Assembly: GCF_003688995.1 (NCBI RefSeq)
Contig: NZ_PENI01000045.1
Coordinates: 1 to 64,000, forward strand
Direction: 5' to 3'
DNA: 64,000 bases
From: Streptomyces shenzhenensis
Lineage (GTDB): Bacteria; Actinomycetota; Actinomycetes; Streptomycetales; Streptomycetaceae
In this document: in pieces, positions 35,997 to 44,477 of the stretch
Layout: each line of letters opens with the position of its first letter
Numbering within the stretch: position 1 is the first letter of the stretch
Made by a program: the position numbers and the translations under genes
Notes under the pieces: model-generated
What the model was told of the DNA's origin: nothing
What the model saw: only the letters and a program-made list of their open reading frames with translations
Databases searched by the model: none

Positions 35997-36341
35997 CCTT
36001 CGCCCCTCCCGTCAACGATGTCCGCGCGGGCGACGCCCACGTCCTCCGGTGTTCCCCCGGCGGCGGTCTCCCGCCCGGCCGCGCCCTGCTGCGGGTGCCG
36101 CCCGGCATCCGAATGTAGACCACCGCAAACACCGGCTGCCTGCGGCGATCCATGTCGGACCGGTCAGGCGGCGGGTTCGGCGGGAGCGAATGTTAAGGGG
36201 AGGTTAGTTCTGTGCCGGGGCGTCTCGTCCCGGTGCGCGGGATGGCGCAAGGCTGCCCCGGTCGACGGTGGCCGGCCCCCGCTGGGCAGCACGGACCCAT
36301 CGGTGACCGACCGCGTCCCGCACCCGCGAGAAGGACCCCGC
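35997..36341. promoter_or_regulatory. Divergent intergenic region with OmpR-type direct repeat
   Basis: 345 bases between the response regulator and ligJ. The only AT-rich patch is at about 36186-36212 and holds GTTAAG (36192-36197) and GTTAGT (36203-36208), direct repeats 11 bases apart as in PhoB/OmpR boxes. GAAGGA before the ligJ ATG is a good ribosome binding site. No coding frame is convincing. Confidence 0.6.
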
Positions 36342-37367
36342 ATGATCATCGACGTTCACGGTCACTACACGACCGCCCCGCCGGCCCTGGCGGCCTGGCG
36401 CACCCGGCAGATCGACGCGCTCACCGCTGCGGCGACCGCCCCCGCCCGCAGTGACCTGCGTGTCAGCGACGACGAACTGCGCGAGAGCATCGAGCCGAAC
36501 CAGCTGCGGCTGATGGACGAGCGCGGCATCGACCTGACGGTCTTCTCACCGCGCGCCTCGTTCATGGCCCATCACATCGGGGACTTCGGCACCTCCGCCG
36601 CCTGGGCCGCTCTCTGCAACGAACTCTGCTATCGCGTCAGCCGGCTGTACCCGGACCGGTTCGTGCCCGCCGCGATGCTCCCGCAGTCGCCCGGCGCCGA
36701 CCCGGCCACCTGTGTTCCCGAACTCACCCGCTGCGTCGAGGAGTACGGCGCCGTCGCGCTGAATCTGAACCCCGACCCGTCGGGCGGCCACTGGACCGCT
36801 CCCCCGCTCACCGACCGCTCGTGGTACCCGGTCTACGAGAAGATGGTGGAGTACGACGTCCCGGCGATGATCCACGTCAGTACGAGCGTCAACCCGGCCT
36901 TCCACACCACCGGCGCGCACTATCTCAACGCCGACACCACGGCGTTCATGCAACTGGTGCAGGGCGACCTCTTCGCGGACTTCCCCACCCTGCGGCTGAT
37001 CATCCCGCACGGCGGCGGGGCCGTCCCCTACCACTGGGGCCGCTTCCGCGGGCTGGCGATGGCGCTGGGGAAGCCGCCGCTGGAGGAACACGTCCTGCGC
37101 AACGTCTTCTTCGACACATGTGTCTACCACCGGCCCGGCTCCGACCTCCTGCTCGACGTCGTCCCTGTCAGGAACATCCTGTTCGCCTCGGAGATGATCG
37201 GCGCCGTCCGCGACATCGACCCGCGCACCGGCCACCACTTCGACGACACCCGCCGCTATGTGGAGGCGGCCGGGCTGCCCGCGGCCGACCTGGCGGCGAT
37301 CCAGGAGCACAACGCCCGCGCCGTGTACCCGCGCCTGGACGCCCTGCTGAAGCGCCAGGGCCGCTGA
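36342..37367 (+). CDS. ligJ: 4-oxalomesaconate hydratase (LigJ-like amidohydrolase)
   Basis: 341 residues, the same length as Sphingobium LigJ. Begins MIIDVHGHYTTAPPALAAWR (HxH metal site), followed by RLMDERGIDLTVFSPRASFMAHH, ALNLNPDPSGGHWTAPPLTDRSWYPVYEKMVEYDVPAMIHVS, RLIIPHGGGAVPYHWGRFRG and FFDTCVYHRPG, all typical of this ACMSD-like subgroup. The enzyme adds water to 4-oxalomesaconate, giving 4-carboxy-4-hydroxy-2-oxoadipate in protocatechuate 4,5-cleavage. Followed 87 bases later by a ligI-like gene. Confidence 0.9.
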   Translation: MIIDVHGHYTTAPPALAAWRTRQIDALTAAATAPARSDLRVSDDELRESIEPNQLRLMDERGIDLTVFSPRASFMAHHIGDFGTSAAWAALCNELCYRVSRLYPDRFVPAAMLPQSPGADPATCVPELTRCVEEYGAVALNLNPDPSGGHWTAPPLTDRSWYPVYEKMVEYDVPAMIHVSTSVNPAFHTTGAHYLNADTTAFMQLVQGDLFADFPTLRLIIPHGGGAVPYHWGRFRGLAMALGKPPLEEHVLRNVFFDTCVYHRPGSDLLLDVVPVRNILFASEMIGAVRDIDPRTGHHFDDTRRYVEAAGLPAADLAAIQEHNARAVYPRLDALLKRQGR

Positions 37368-37454
37368 CCCCGCGCGGCCCCGTACACCCGCCCCGTACAC
37401 CCGGATCGCTTCGCCGAGCGGTCCGGGCCGCCGCCGATCCGGCGAGGAGACGCC

Positions 37455-38375
37455 ATGACCACCCTGCACCCCAAGACCCCCGGCTGGCTGGACTGGTACC
37501 GGAACCCGTCCGCACCGGAGTTCCGGCTGCCGCCGGGGACCGTCGACACCCACTGTCATGTCTTCGGGCCCCAGGCCGTGTTCCCGTTCGCGGCGGAGCG
37601 CCGCTACACCCCGTGCGACGGCGGCAAGGAGGACCTGTTCGCGCTGCGCGACCACCTGGGCGTCGCGCGCAACGTGATCGTGCAGGCCACCTGTCACGGC
37701 GCCGACAACTCCGCCATGGTCGACGCCGTCCGCGCCGCCGGCGGCCGGGCGCGCGGTGTCGCGACGGTACGCCCCGACGTCGGCGAGGCCGAGTTGCGGG
37801 CCCTCGACGAGGCGGGGGTGCGCGGGGTCCGCTTCAACTTCGTCCGCCGGTTGGTCGATGCCTCGCCCGCCGCGGACCTGGCCGCGATCGCGCGGAAGAT
37901 CGCACCGCTGGGCTGGCACATCGTCCTCTACTTCGAGAGCGTCGACCTGCCCGAGTTGGCGGGCTTCTTCGCCTCCCTGCCCACCCCGCTGGTGGTGGAC
38001 CACATGGGCCGGCCGGATGTGACCCGGCCGGTCGACGGGCCCGAGTTCACCCGGTTCCTGCGCTTTGTCGAGGACAACGACGTGTGGGTGAAGGTGTCCT
38101 GTCCCGAACGGCTCAGCGTGACGGGCCCCGCCGCCCTCGACGGCGAGCGGCACGCCTACACCGACGTGGTCCCCTTCGCCCGCCGTGTGGTGCGGGAGTT
38201 CCCCGACCGGGTCCTGTGGGGCACGGACTGGCCGCACCCCAACCTCACCGGACACATGCCCGACGACGGGCTTCTGGTCGACCACCTGCCCCATGTGGCG
38301 GTCACCGCCGAGCAGCGCACCAAGCTGCTGGTCACCAACCCGATGAGCCTGTACTGGCCCGGCGAGGACCTCTGA
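37455..38375 (+). CDS. ligI: 2-pyrone-4,6-dicarboxylate hydrolase (LigI-like)
   Basis: 306 residues, amidohydrolase fold. Metal-site motif TVDTHCHVFGP at about residue 30, RYTPCDGGKEDLFALRDHLGVARNVIVQATCHGADN, GVRGVRFNFVRRLV, VVDHMGRPD and the catalytic Asp in VLWGTDWPHPNLTG match LigI, which opens 2-pyrone-4,6-dicarboxylate to 4-oxalomesaconate without needing a metal. GAGGAG precedes ATG 37455. It makes the substrate of LigJ encoded just upstream, so the two are consecutive steps. Confidence 0.9.
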   Translation: MTTLHPKTPGWLDWYRNPSAPEFRLPPGTVDTHCHVFGPQAVFPFAAERRYTPCDGGKEDLFALRDHLGVARNVIVQATCHGADNSAMVDAVRAAGGRARGVATVRPDVGEAELRALDEAGVRGVRFNFVRRLVDASPAADLAAIARKIAPLGWHIVLYFESVDLPELAGFFASLPTPLVVDHMGRPDVTRPVDGPEFTRFLRFVEDNDVWVKVSCPERLSVTGPAALDGERHAYTDVVPFARRVVREFPDRVLWGTDWPHPNLTGHMPDDGLLVDHLPHVAVTAEQRTKLLVTNPMSLYWPGEDL

Positions 38376-38434
38376 CACACCCGCCCGTCTCCGTTCCCTC
38401 TGACTTCCCTCCGACTTCGACAAGGGCCGCTCCC

Positions 38435-39796
38435 GTGCAACACGCCAACGCACTGAACCGGATCAACCGGCTTCCGATCTCCCGGTTCCACAAGACCATG
38501 CTGCTCACCGTCTCGTTCGCCTACTTCTTCGAGTTCGCGGACATCAACAGCTTCGCCACCACCGCACCGAAACTGATCAGCCTGTGGGGGGTGACGGTCG
38601 ACCATGTCGCCTACGTCACCTCGCTGTCCTTCGTCGGCATGTTCATCGGGTCCCTGGCCGGCGGGGCCGTCGCCGACCGCTGGGGCCGCAAACGGGCGCT
38701 GGTGCACACGACGGTGTTCTTCGGTGTCTTCTCCTTCGTCTCCGTGTTCTCCTGGGACATCGTGTCGCTGGGTGTCTTCCGCGTGCTGACCTCGGCGGGT
38801 CTGTCGGCCATGACCGTCGCGGGCGTCGTCTACATCAACGAGATGTATCCGGCCGCCGTCCGCGGCAAGTACCAGGCGTACGCCATCGTCATCGGCATCT
38901 GCGGCACACCGGTCACCAACCTCATCGCCAGCGCGGTCGTTCCGCTCAACGACTGGTCATGGCGGCTGGTCTACCTCTGGGGCTCGCTGGGCCTGCTGCT
39001 CGTGCTGTTCACCCGGCACCTCAAGGAGTCGCCCCGCTGGTACGAGAGCAGGGGGGACCACGCGAAGGCGGACGCGGTGCTGCGCGAGATCGAGGAGCAG
39101 GTGGGCGCGGAGACGGGCCCGCTCCCTCAGCCGGCGCCCCCGGTCGACGAAGCGCCGGTCACCCGGGCCCCGCTGAGCCTGCTGCTGCGCAAGAAGTATC
39201 TGTTGCCCACCCTGCTGCTCACGGTGGTGTGGGTGACCCAGACGATCGGGTTCTTCGGCTATTCGAGCTGGGCGCCGACGCTGCTGGCGAAGGAGGGCTT
39301 CAGCGTCGAGAAGTCCGTCTTCTACGTCGCCCTGACCACGGTCGGCGCACCGCTCGGCTCGTATCTGGCGGCCCTGGTGACGGACCGGTTCGAGCGCAAG
39401 TGGTGTCTCGTGGTCTTCGGCACGGTCATCGCGCTGTGCGGACTGCTGTACGGGCTCACGTTCAGCCCGGTCCTCATCGTCGTCTTCGGCTTCCTGGTGA
39501 ACCTCTTCGAACGGGGTTACACCGCCCTCGGTTACGCCTACTCCCCCGAGGTCTTCGACACCCGCGGCCGCTCGCTCGGCACCAGCGTCTCCTACGGTCT
39601 TGGCCGGCTGTCGAACGCCGCGGGACCACTGATCGTCGCGGCGCTCTACACCAACCACGGTTACCGGAGCGTCTTCTACTTCATCGCCGCCACCTGGCTG
39701 GTCGGGGCCGTCACCCTGGCCCTCTTCGGCCCTCGGACCCGCGCGGCACGCCTGGCCGAGAGCAGGCTCGGACCCGAGCAGGTCCCGGCCGGCTGA
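38435..39796 (+). CDS. MFS transporter of the aromatic-acid/H+ or sugar-type family
   Basis: 453 residues, 12 helices. TM1 FAYFFEFADINSFATTAPKLI, the MFS motif GGAVADRWGRKRALVHTT after TM2, RVLTSAGLSAMTVAGVVYINEMYPAAVRGKYQA in TM4-5 and the second-half EVFDTRGRSLGTSVSYGLGRL are typical of AAHS/metabolite:H+ symporters. GTG 38435 follows AAGGG. As third gene after ligJ and ligI it is the probable importer of the pathway substrate (pyrone dicarboxylate or an aromatic acid). Confidence 0.92.
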   Translation: MQHANALNRINRLPISRFHKTMLLTVSFAYFFEFADINSFATTAPKLISLWGVTVDHVAYVTSLSFVGMFIGSLAGGAVADRWGRKRALVHTTVFFGVFSFVSVFSWDIVSLGVFRVLTSAGLSAMTVAGVVYINEMYPAAVRGKYQAYAIVIGICGTPVTNLIASAVVPLNDWSWRLVYLWGSLGLLLVLFTRHLKESPRWYESRGDHAKADAVLREIEEQVGAETGPLPQPAPPVDEAPVTRAPLSLLLRKKYLLPTLLLTVVWVTQTIGFFGYSSWAPTLLAKEGFSVEKSVFYVALTTVGAPLGSYLAALVTDRFERKWCLVVFGTVIALCGLLYGLTFSPVLIVVFGFLVNLFERGYTALGYAYSPEVFDTRGRSLGTSVSYGLGRLSNAAGPLIVAALYTNHGYRSVFYFIAATWLVGAVTLALFGPRTRAARLAESRLGPEQVPAG

Positions 39797-39872
39797 GGCG
39801 GGCCCGCACCCGGCCAGCGCGCGGCTCGCCCGGCCGGTGCCGCGACGGCGGCTGTACCGGCCCCCTTCGCAG

Positions 39873-41009
39873 TCAGCGGCCCCAACGCACCCACAACGCG
39901 GGCGGCTTACGGAAGACCAGGCCGCGCACGGCGGCCGGGCGGTCGGGGTCGGGACGCAGCCCGTCGAGGCGGTCGAGGCAGGAGCGGACCGCGCTGCGGG
40001 TCTCCAGGCGGGCCAGGTGGGCGCCCAGGCAGTAGTGCGGTCCGTGGGCGAAGGCGAGCTGCTGCCGGGAGTTGGGGCGGCGAAGATCGAAGCGGTCGGG
40101 GTCGGGGAACACGTCCGGGTCGCGGTTGGCGGCGGCGAGCGACACGGTGACCAGGTCGCCCTTGTGGATCTCCGCGTCGGCCAGCCGCACGTCCCGGGTG
40201 GCGTACCGGTCCACCACGGCGGCGGCGGGTTCGAGCCGCAGGGACTCCTCGACCGCGTTGTCCAGCAGCGCCGGTTCCGCCCGCAGCTCCGTCAACTGCC
40301 GTGGTGCGTGCAGGAGATGGAACAGCAGATTGATGATCATCGCCTCGGTCGTCTCGATCCCGCCGAACAGCAGGACGGCCGCGTTGGCGGCCAGGTCCGG
40401 CAGTTCGAGGTTCCGGGCCGCGGTGACCAGCAGGGATCGGGGGGATCCGGCGTCCACCGTGCCGGCGACGGCTGCGCGCAGCGCCGCATAGGCGGCGGGG
40501 CCCTCGGCACCGGCGGGACGTCCCTCGGTCAGCTGGTGCACGGCGTGCACGATGGCCTCGTACCAGCGCAGGACGTGCGCGACGGGCACACCGTCCAGGC
40601 CCAGCGCCCGCGCCATGGTCGTGGCGGCCAGCGGTCCGGCGAACTCCCGTCGCAGCTCGGCCTCCTGGCGTCCTTCGAGGCCGTCCAGCAGGCGGTCCGT
40701 CTCCTGCTGCACGGCGTCCGCGAAGGAGCCGTGGACCGCAGCCGGGCGGAAGGGGTCGGTGAACGGCTCGCGGTGCCGGGCGTGTTCGGGGCCGTCGAGG
40801 GAGAGCATGCTGGGGCCGGTGATCTGCGCGGTCGTGAACCTGGGGTCGTCCACGGTGAACGTCTCCGCGTCCCGCATCACGGCGAGCGCCAGGGCCCTGG
40901 AGGTGACCATCCAGCCGCCCAGCGCCGGAAGCCATGCCACCGGGGCGGTGCCCCTGAGCCGGGCCAGATGCGGATGGGGATCCTCGGCCAGCTGAGCGAG
41001 CGTGATCAT
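39873..41009 (-). CDS. Cytochrome P450
   Basis: 378 residues, bacterial class I-like. I-helix LFGGIETTEAMIINLL keeps the acid-Thr pair, K-helix EESLR, and the heme loop LAFAHGPHYCLGAHLARLE supplies the Cys ligand. It is slightly short (about 20 N-terminal residues less than most CYP1xx proteins). No ferredoxin or reductase gene is adjacent. MITE copy B ends 12 bases before the ATG and leaves no clear Shine-Dalgarno, so expression may be reduced or driven from the element. Confidence 0.93.
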   Translation of the reverse strand: MITLAQLAEDPHPHLARLRGTAPVAWLPALGGWMVTSRALALAVMRDAETFTVDDPRFTTAQITGPSMLSLDGPEHARHREPFTDPFRPAAVHGSFADAVQQETDRLLDGLEGRQEAELRREFAGPLAATTMARALGLDGVPVAHVLRWYEAIVHAVHQLTEGRPAGAEGPAAYAALRAAVAGTVDAGSPRSLLVTAARNLELPDLAANAAVLLFGGIETTEAMIINLLFHLLHAPRQLTELRAEPALLDNAVEESLRLEPAAAVVDRYATRDVRLADAEIHKGDLVTVSLAAANRDPDVFPDPDRFDLRRPNSRQQLAFAHGPHYCLGAHLARLETRSAVRSCLDRLDGLRPDPDRPAAVRGLVFRKPPALWVRWGR

Positions 41010-41019
41010 ACGACCAGCC

Positions 41020-41292
41020 TAGGCCCTGTCCTCAAACTCCCTCCCCCAGCCTCCGGCCGGGAGGTACCCCCAGCCCCGCGACGCCATGCACACTCCCCCG
41101 AGCTCTTCGAGCAGGGGGCACCCCCACTCGCCGCACCGGACACAGGCCCAAGTACGTCCAGTACGAGGACCCGCGCCCGGCACACCGAGAGCACGCTCCC
41201 CCAAGCTCTCGGCTCCGCTCGACCAGGGGACCCCCACGACCCCGCAGGGCCCGCCCTCCGGGCGAACGACGGGAGTTTGACGACAGGACCTA
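41020..41292. mobile_element. IS630/Tc1-type MITE, copy B (inverted)
   Basis: 269 bp (41022-41290) between two TA dinucleotides, the reverse complement of the element at 20441-20710 with scattered differences. Ends GGCCCTGTCCTCAAACTCCC and, reversed, GGTCCTGTCGTCAAACTCCC. No open frame codes a transposase. It sits directly upstream of the P450 start. Confidence 0.85.
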
Positions 41293-41420
41293 AAGCAGGA
41301 CCTCGCACCGGGCCGTGGCCCGGCTCGGGGAGGCGTTCGGTGCCTCGGGCGAGGTTCCGCCGCATCGCTGTCGGCACGCGACCCGCGCTCGCGCAGCGGC
41401 ACCTCACCATTGTCATCGCT

Positions 41421-42443
41421 TCACGGAGTGAAGACCGTGGCCGGGGTCCGCGCCCAGTCCTGTGCCGTGCGGCCGAGGAGCCGTTCGATGTCCGCCGGAC
41501 GCGGCAAGGGTCCGTGGTCCCCGGTCACGTTGAGCGCGGAGACCGCCGTGATGTGGCCCAGTCTGAGGGCGCGCGTCAGTGTGTCGCCGCGCAGCAGACC
41601 GGCCAGGAATCCGGCCGCGAACGCGTCTCCCGCACCGACGGGCTCCACCACCCTCGTCCGCAGCGCGGGAACCGTGCGGGTGCCGTGCTCGGTGACGGCT
41701 GTCGCGGCGCGGGCGCCGTCCTTGACGACGAGGATCCGCGGCCCCGGCAGCAATCGCCGCAGATCCGCCGGGGTCAGCCCGGCGCCCCAGATGTCCTGTG
41801 CCTCGTCCAGGCCCACGAACACGATGTCCGCCCGGTCGGCGAGTGCGCGCAGCACCGCGGGGGCGGTGCCGTCCGGCCACAGGGCGGCACGGTGGTTGAC
41901 GTCGAAGCTCACCGCGTAGGGGCGTGCGGCGGCCGGCCCGGCGAGTGCCCGGCTCACCAGGTCGCGGCACGAGGGGGAAAGGGCCGGGGTGATGCCGGTG
42001 ACGTGCAGCAGGGCGGCCGAGCGCGCGGGTTCGTGGTCGAGCAGGTCGGGGCCCAGCGCCGAGGCCGCCGAGCCGGTCCGGTAGTAGCGGACGCGCGTTC
42101 CGGTGGGGCCGGGGTCCTTGACCAGGAGACCGGTGGGGCGGTGCGGGTCGGTGCGCACATGTGTGACGTCGACCCCGGCGGCGGCGACCGCCGCGCGCAC
42201 CTTGTCCCCCAGTGGATCGGCGCCGAGAGCCGAGAGCCAGCTGACCGGGATGCCGTGGTCGGCGAGGTACATGGCCACGTTCGACTCGGCTCCCGCGACG
42301 GACAGCCGTAACCGGTCGGCGTCCGCGAGCGGCCCGGGTGGATCGGGGGCCAGGGCCGCCATGGTCTCGCCGACGCAGACGACCCGTCCCGCGGCCGGGC
42401 GCCAGAAGGCCGCGCCGGTGACGGCCTCCGGCGGCACGGTCAC
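41421..42443 (-). CDS. PfkB-family kinase, 2-keto-3-deoxy-sugar acid kinase type
   Basis: 340 residues. VVCVGETMAALAPDPPGPLADADRLRLSVAGAESNVAMYLADHG is the KdgK-like N-terminus and VVEPVGAGDAFAAGFLAGLLRG the C-terminal PfkB signature with catalytic Asp. GTG 42443 overlaps the dgoD stop by four bases. Downstream of a galactonate dehydratase, it should phosphorylate 2-keto-3-deoxygalactonate, although E. coli uses an unrelated DgoK for this step. Confidence 0.88.
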   Translation of the reverse strand: MTVPPEAVTGAAFWRPAAGRVVCVGETMAALAPDPPGPLADADRLRLSVAGAESNVAMYLADHGIPVSWLSALGADPLGDKVRAAVAAAGVDVTHVRTDPHRPTGLLVKDPGPTGTRVRYYRTGSAASALGPDLLDHEPARSAALLHVTGITPALSPSCRDLVSRALAGPAAARPYAVSFDVNHRAALWPDGTAPAVLRALADRADIVFVGLDEAQDIWGAGLTPADLRRLLPGPRILVVKDGARAATAVTEHGTRTVPALRTRVVEPVGAGDAFAAGFLAGLLRGDTLTRALRLGHITAVSALNVTGDHGPLPRPADIERLLGRTAQDWARTPATVFTP

Positions 42444-43585
42444 CACTCCGCGAAGGATCCGTCGGCGTGCCGCCACACCGGGTTGCGCCAGGCGTGGCCC
42501 GTGCGGTCGGCGGCGCGCACGGCGGCCTCGTCGATGGTGATGCCGAGTCCGGGTGCGGTGCCGCGGCGCGCGTGTCCGGCCTCGAAGCGGAACGGCTCCG
42601 GGTCGACGAGGTACGACAGCAGGTCGGCCTCCTTGTTGTAGTGGATGCCGCGGCTCTGTTCCTGGATCAGGAAGTTCGGTGTGGCGAAGGCGATCTGGAG
42701 GCTGGCGGCCAGGGCGATCGGGCCGAGCGGGCAGTGCGGGGCGAGCTGTGCGCCGTAGGTCTCGGCGAGCGAGGCGATGCGCTGTACCTCGGAGATGCCG
42801 CCCGCGTGGGACAGGTCCGGCTGGGCGACCGCGATGCCGGCGGTCAGGACCGGTAGGAACTCGCCGCGGGAGTACAGGCGTTCACCGGTGGCGATCGGCA
42901 CCGGGGTCGCCGTGACCAGTCCGGGCAGCAGATGGCTCTGTTCGGGGACGACGGGTTCCTCCGCGAACAAGGGGTGCAGCGGGGCCAGTTCTGCCAGGAC
43001 CCGGCGTGCGCTCGCGGCGGTGAAGCGGCCGTGGAAGTCGACGGCCACGTCCCGGTCGGGGCCGAGGACGTCGCGGGCCGTGGCCACCCGGGCGATCACG
43101 GCGGCGGTCTCCGCCGCGGTGGCCACCGGTGAGGTGGCCCCGGCGGCGTTCATCTTCACCGCGCTGAAGCCCGCCTCGACCTGGGCCTCGATCTGCTCGG
43201 TGAGCTGGGCGGGTTCGTCGCCGCCGACCCAGGCGTAGACCCGTACCCGGTCGCGTACGGGGCCGCCGAGCAGGGCGTGCACCGGCGCGCCGTAGGTCTT
43301 GCCCGCGATGTCCCACAGGGCCTGGTCCAGACCGGCGACGGCGCTCGACAGGACGGGGCCGCCCCGGTAGAAGCCGCCCTTGGTGAGCACCTGCCAGTGG
43401 TCCTGGATGCGCAGCGGGTCCCGGCCCACGAGGTATTCGGCCAGCACGTCCACGGCGGTGCGGACGATCTCGGCGCGGCCCTCGACGACCGGTTCCCCCC
43501 AGCCGACCACTCCGTCGTCGGTCTCGACGCGGCAGAACAGCCAGCGCGGCGGTACGAGGAAGGTTTCTATGCGGGCGATCTTCAC
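42440..43585 (-). CDS. dgoD: D-galactonate dehydratase
   Basis: 381 residues, nearly collinear with E. coli DgoD. RIETFLVPPRWLFCRVETDDGVVGWGEPVVEGRA, GGFYRGGPVLSSAVAGLDQALWDI, FHGRFTAASARRVLAEL (metal Asp), EEPVVPEQ (metal Glu), IATGERLYSR, DLSHAGGISEVQRIA and the general acid-base region LAPHCPLGPIALAA, then EQSRGIHYNKEADLL. The enzyme dehydrates D-galactonate to 2-keto-3-deoxygalactonate. GTG 43585 overlaps the regulator stop. Confidence 0.95.
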   Translation of the reverse strand: MKIARIETFLVPPRWLFCRVETDDGVVGWGEPVVEGRAEIVRTAVDVLAEYLVGRDPLRIQDHWQVLTKGGFYRGGPVLSSAVAGLDQALWDIAGKTYGAPVHALLGGPVRDRVRVYAWVGGDEPAQLTEQIEAQVEAGFSAVKMNAAGATSPVATAAETAAVIARVATARDVLGPDRDVAVDFHGRFTAASARRVLAELAPLHPLFAEEPVVPEQSHLLPGLVTATPVPIATGERLYSRGEFLPVLTAGIAVAQPDLSHAGGISEVQRIASLAETYGAQLAPHCPLGPIALAASLQIAFATPNFLIQEQSRGIHYNKEADLLSYLVDPEPFRFEAGHARRGTAPGLGITIDEAAVRAADRTGHAWRNPVWRHADGSFAEW

Positions 43586-44319
43586 GTGCCACCGGTGCCT
43601 TTCGTGTCGTCGGTGCCGTGGATCCGCTCCAGATCGCGGCCGGCCTGGTCGAGCAGGGCGCGCATGGCCGCCTCGGCGGCCGACGGGTCGCCGTCGCGCA
43701 CGGCGTCCAGGACGGTGCGGTGGGCGGGGACGGGGTCCCTGCTGTGCGGGGAGCTGTGCACGATGCGGTCGCGGTGCGCGAGACCGGACTCGATCACCAT
43801 CTCCATGCGTTCGAGCAGTTCGTTGTGGGTGGCGGCCAGCAGGGCGCGGTGGAAGGTGAGGTCGGCCTCGACGGCGTGGGCGGGGCCCGCGTCGTGCTGT
43901 CCCATCGCCTCCAGGGCCGCCGCCAGGGCCACCAGGTCGGCGTCGGTGCGGCGCTCCGCGGCGAGCCGGACGGCGGCCGGTTCGATGGTGACGCGGACCT
44001 CGGCGAGGTCGCGCAACAGCGACCGGTCGGCCTCGGTGGTGCGGCCTCCCTCGAACTGCCAGCGCAGCACGTCGGCGTCGAGCAGGTGCCAGTCCGCGCG
44101 GGCCCGTACGAACGTGCCGCGTTTCTGGCGGGCGTCGACCATGCCCTTGGCGGCCAGCACCTTCAGGGACTCGCGCAACGCGGTGAGACTGACGTCGAGT
44201 TCGCCCTGCAGGGCCACCAGGTCGAGTGTGGCCCCTTCGGGGATCTCGCCGCCCAGGATGCGGTGCGCGAGGGCCTCCACGGTCTGGCCGTGCACGCCGC
44301 GGCGGGCGTAGGGCGTCAT
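43582..44319 (-). CDS. FadR/GntR-family regulator (DgoR-like)
   Basis: 245 residues. Winged helix VEALAHRILGGEIPEGATLDLVALQGELDVSLTALRESLKVLAAKGMVDARQKRGTFV, then an FCD ligand domain with metal-ligand pattern (EADLTFHRALLAATHNELL, PAHRTVLDAVRDGDPSAAEAAM). ATG 44319 is chosen. First gene of the galactonate operon, with dgoD and the kinase coupled by 4-base overlaps; likely a repressor relieved by galactonate. Confidence 0.92.
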   Translation of the reverse strand: MTPYARRGVHGQTVEALAHRILGGEIPEGATLDLVALQGELDVSLTALRESLKVLAAKGMVDARQKRGTFVRARADWHLLDADVLRWQFEGGRTTEADRSLLRDLAEVRVTIEPAAVRLAAERRTDADLVALAAALEAMGQHDAGPAHAVEADLTFHRALLAATHNELLERMEMVIESGLAHRDRIVHSSPHSRDPVPAHRTVLDAVRDGDPSAAEAAMRALLDQAGRDLERIHGTDDTKGTGGT

Positions 44320-44382
44320 GTCGTACGGCCTTGCGGTCGGATGCTCACGGCGACGACTGTCGCCCGTGGCCGACACCCTGTC

Positions 44383-44399
44383 AATATTTATTACTAATT
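44383..44399. promoter_or_regulatory. AT-rich operator candidate of the galactonate operon
   Basis: AATATTTATTACTAATT is a strikingly AT-rich 17-mer with partial dyad symmetry (AAT...TA.TA...ATT), 64-80 bases upstream of the DgoR-like ATG. A TTGACA -35 hexamer overlaps it on the minus strand. FadR-type regulators favour such sites. Confidence 0.55.
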
Positions 44400-44477
44400 T
44401 AGGAGAACGAGGGTCGCAGCCGGCCCCGCGTCTTGACCCGCGCGGTGCCTGGCCGCGGAGTTCGGCAGAGCCCGCCG

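Noticed and set aside
39873..41009. P450 as part of a biosynthetic gene cluster
   Set aside because: No polyketide, peptide, terpene or RiPP core enzyme lies nearby; neighbours are catabolic.
39837..42311. Open frame of over 800 codons on the plus strand
   Set aside because: It runs antisense through the P450, the MITE and the galactonate kinase, has arbitrary composition and no domain: a high-GC shadow.
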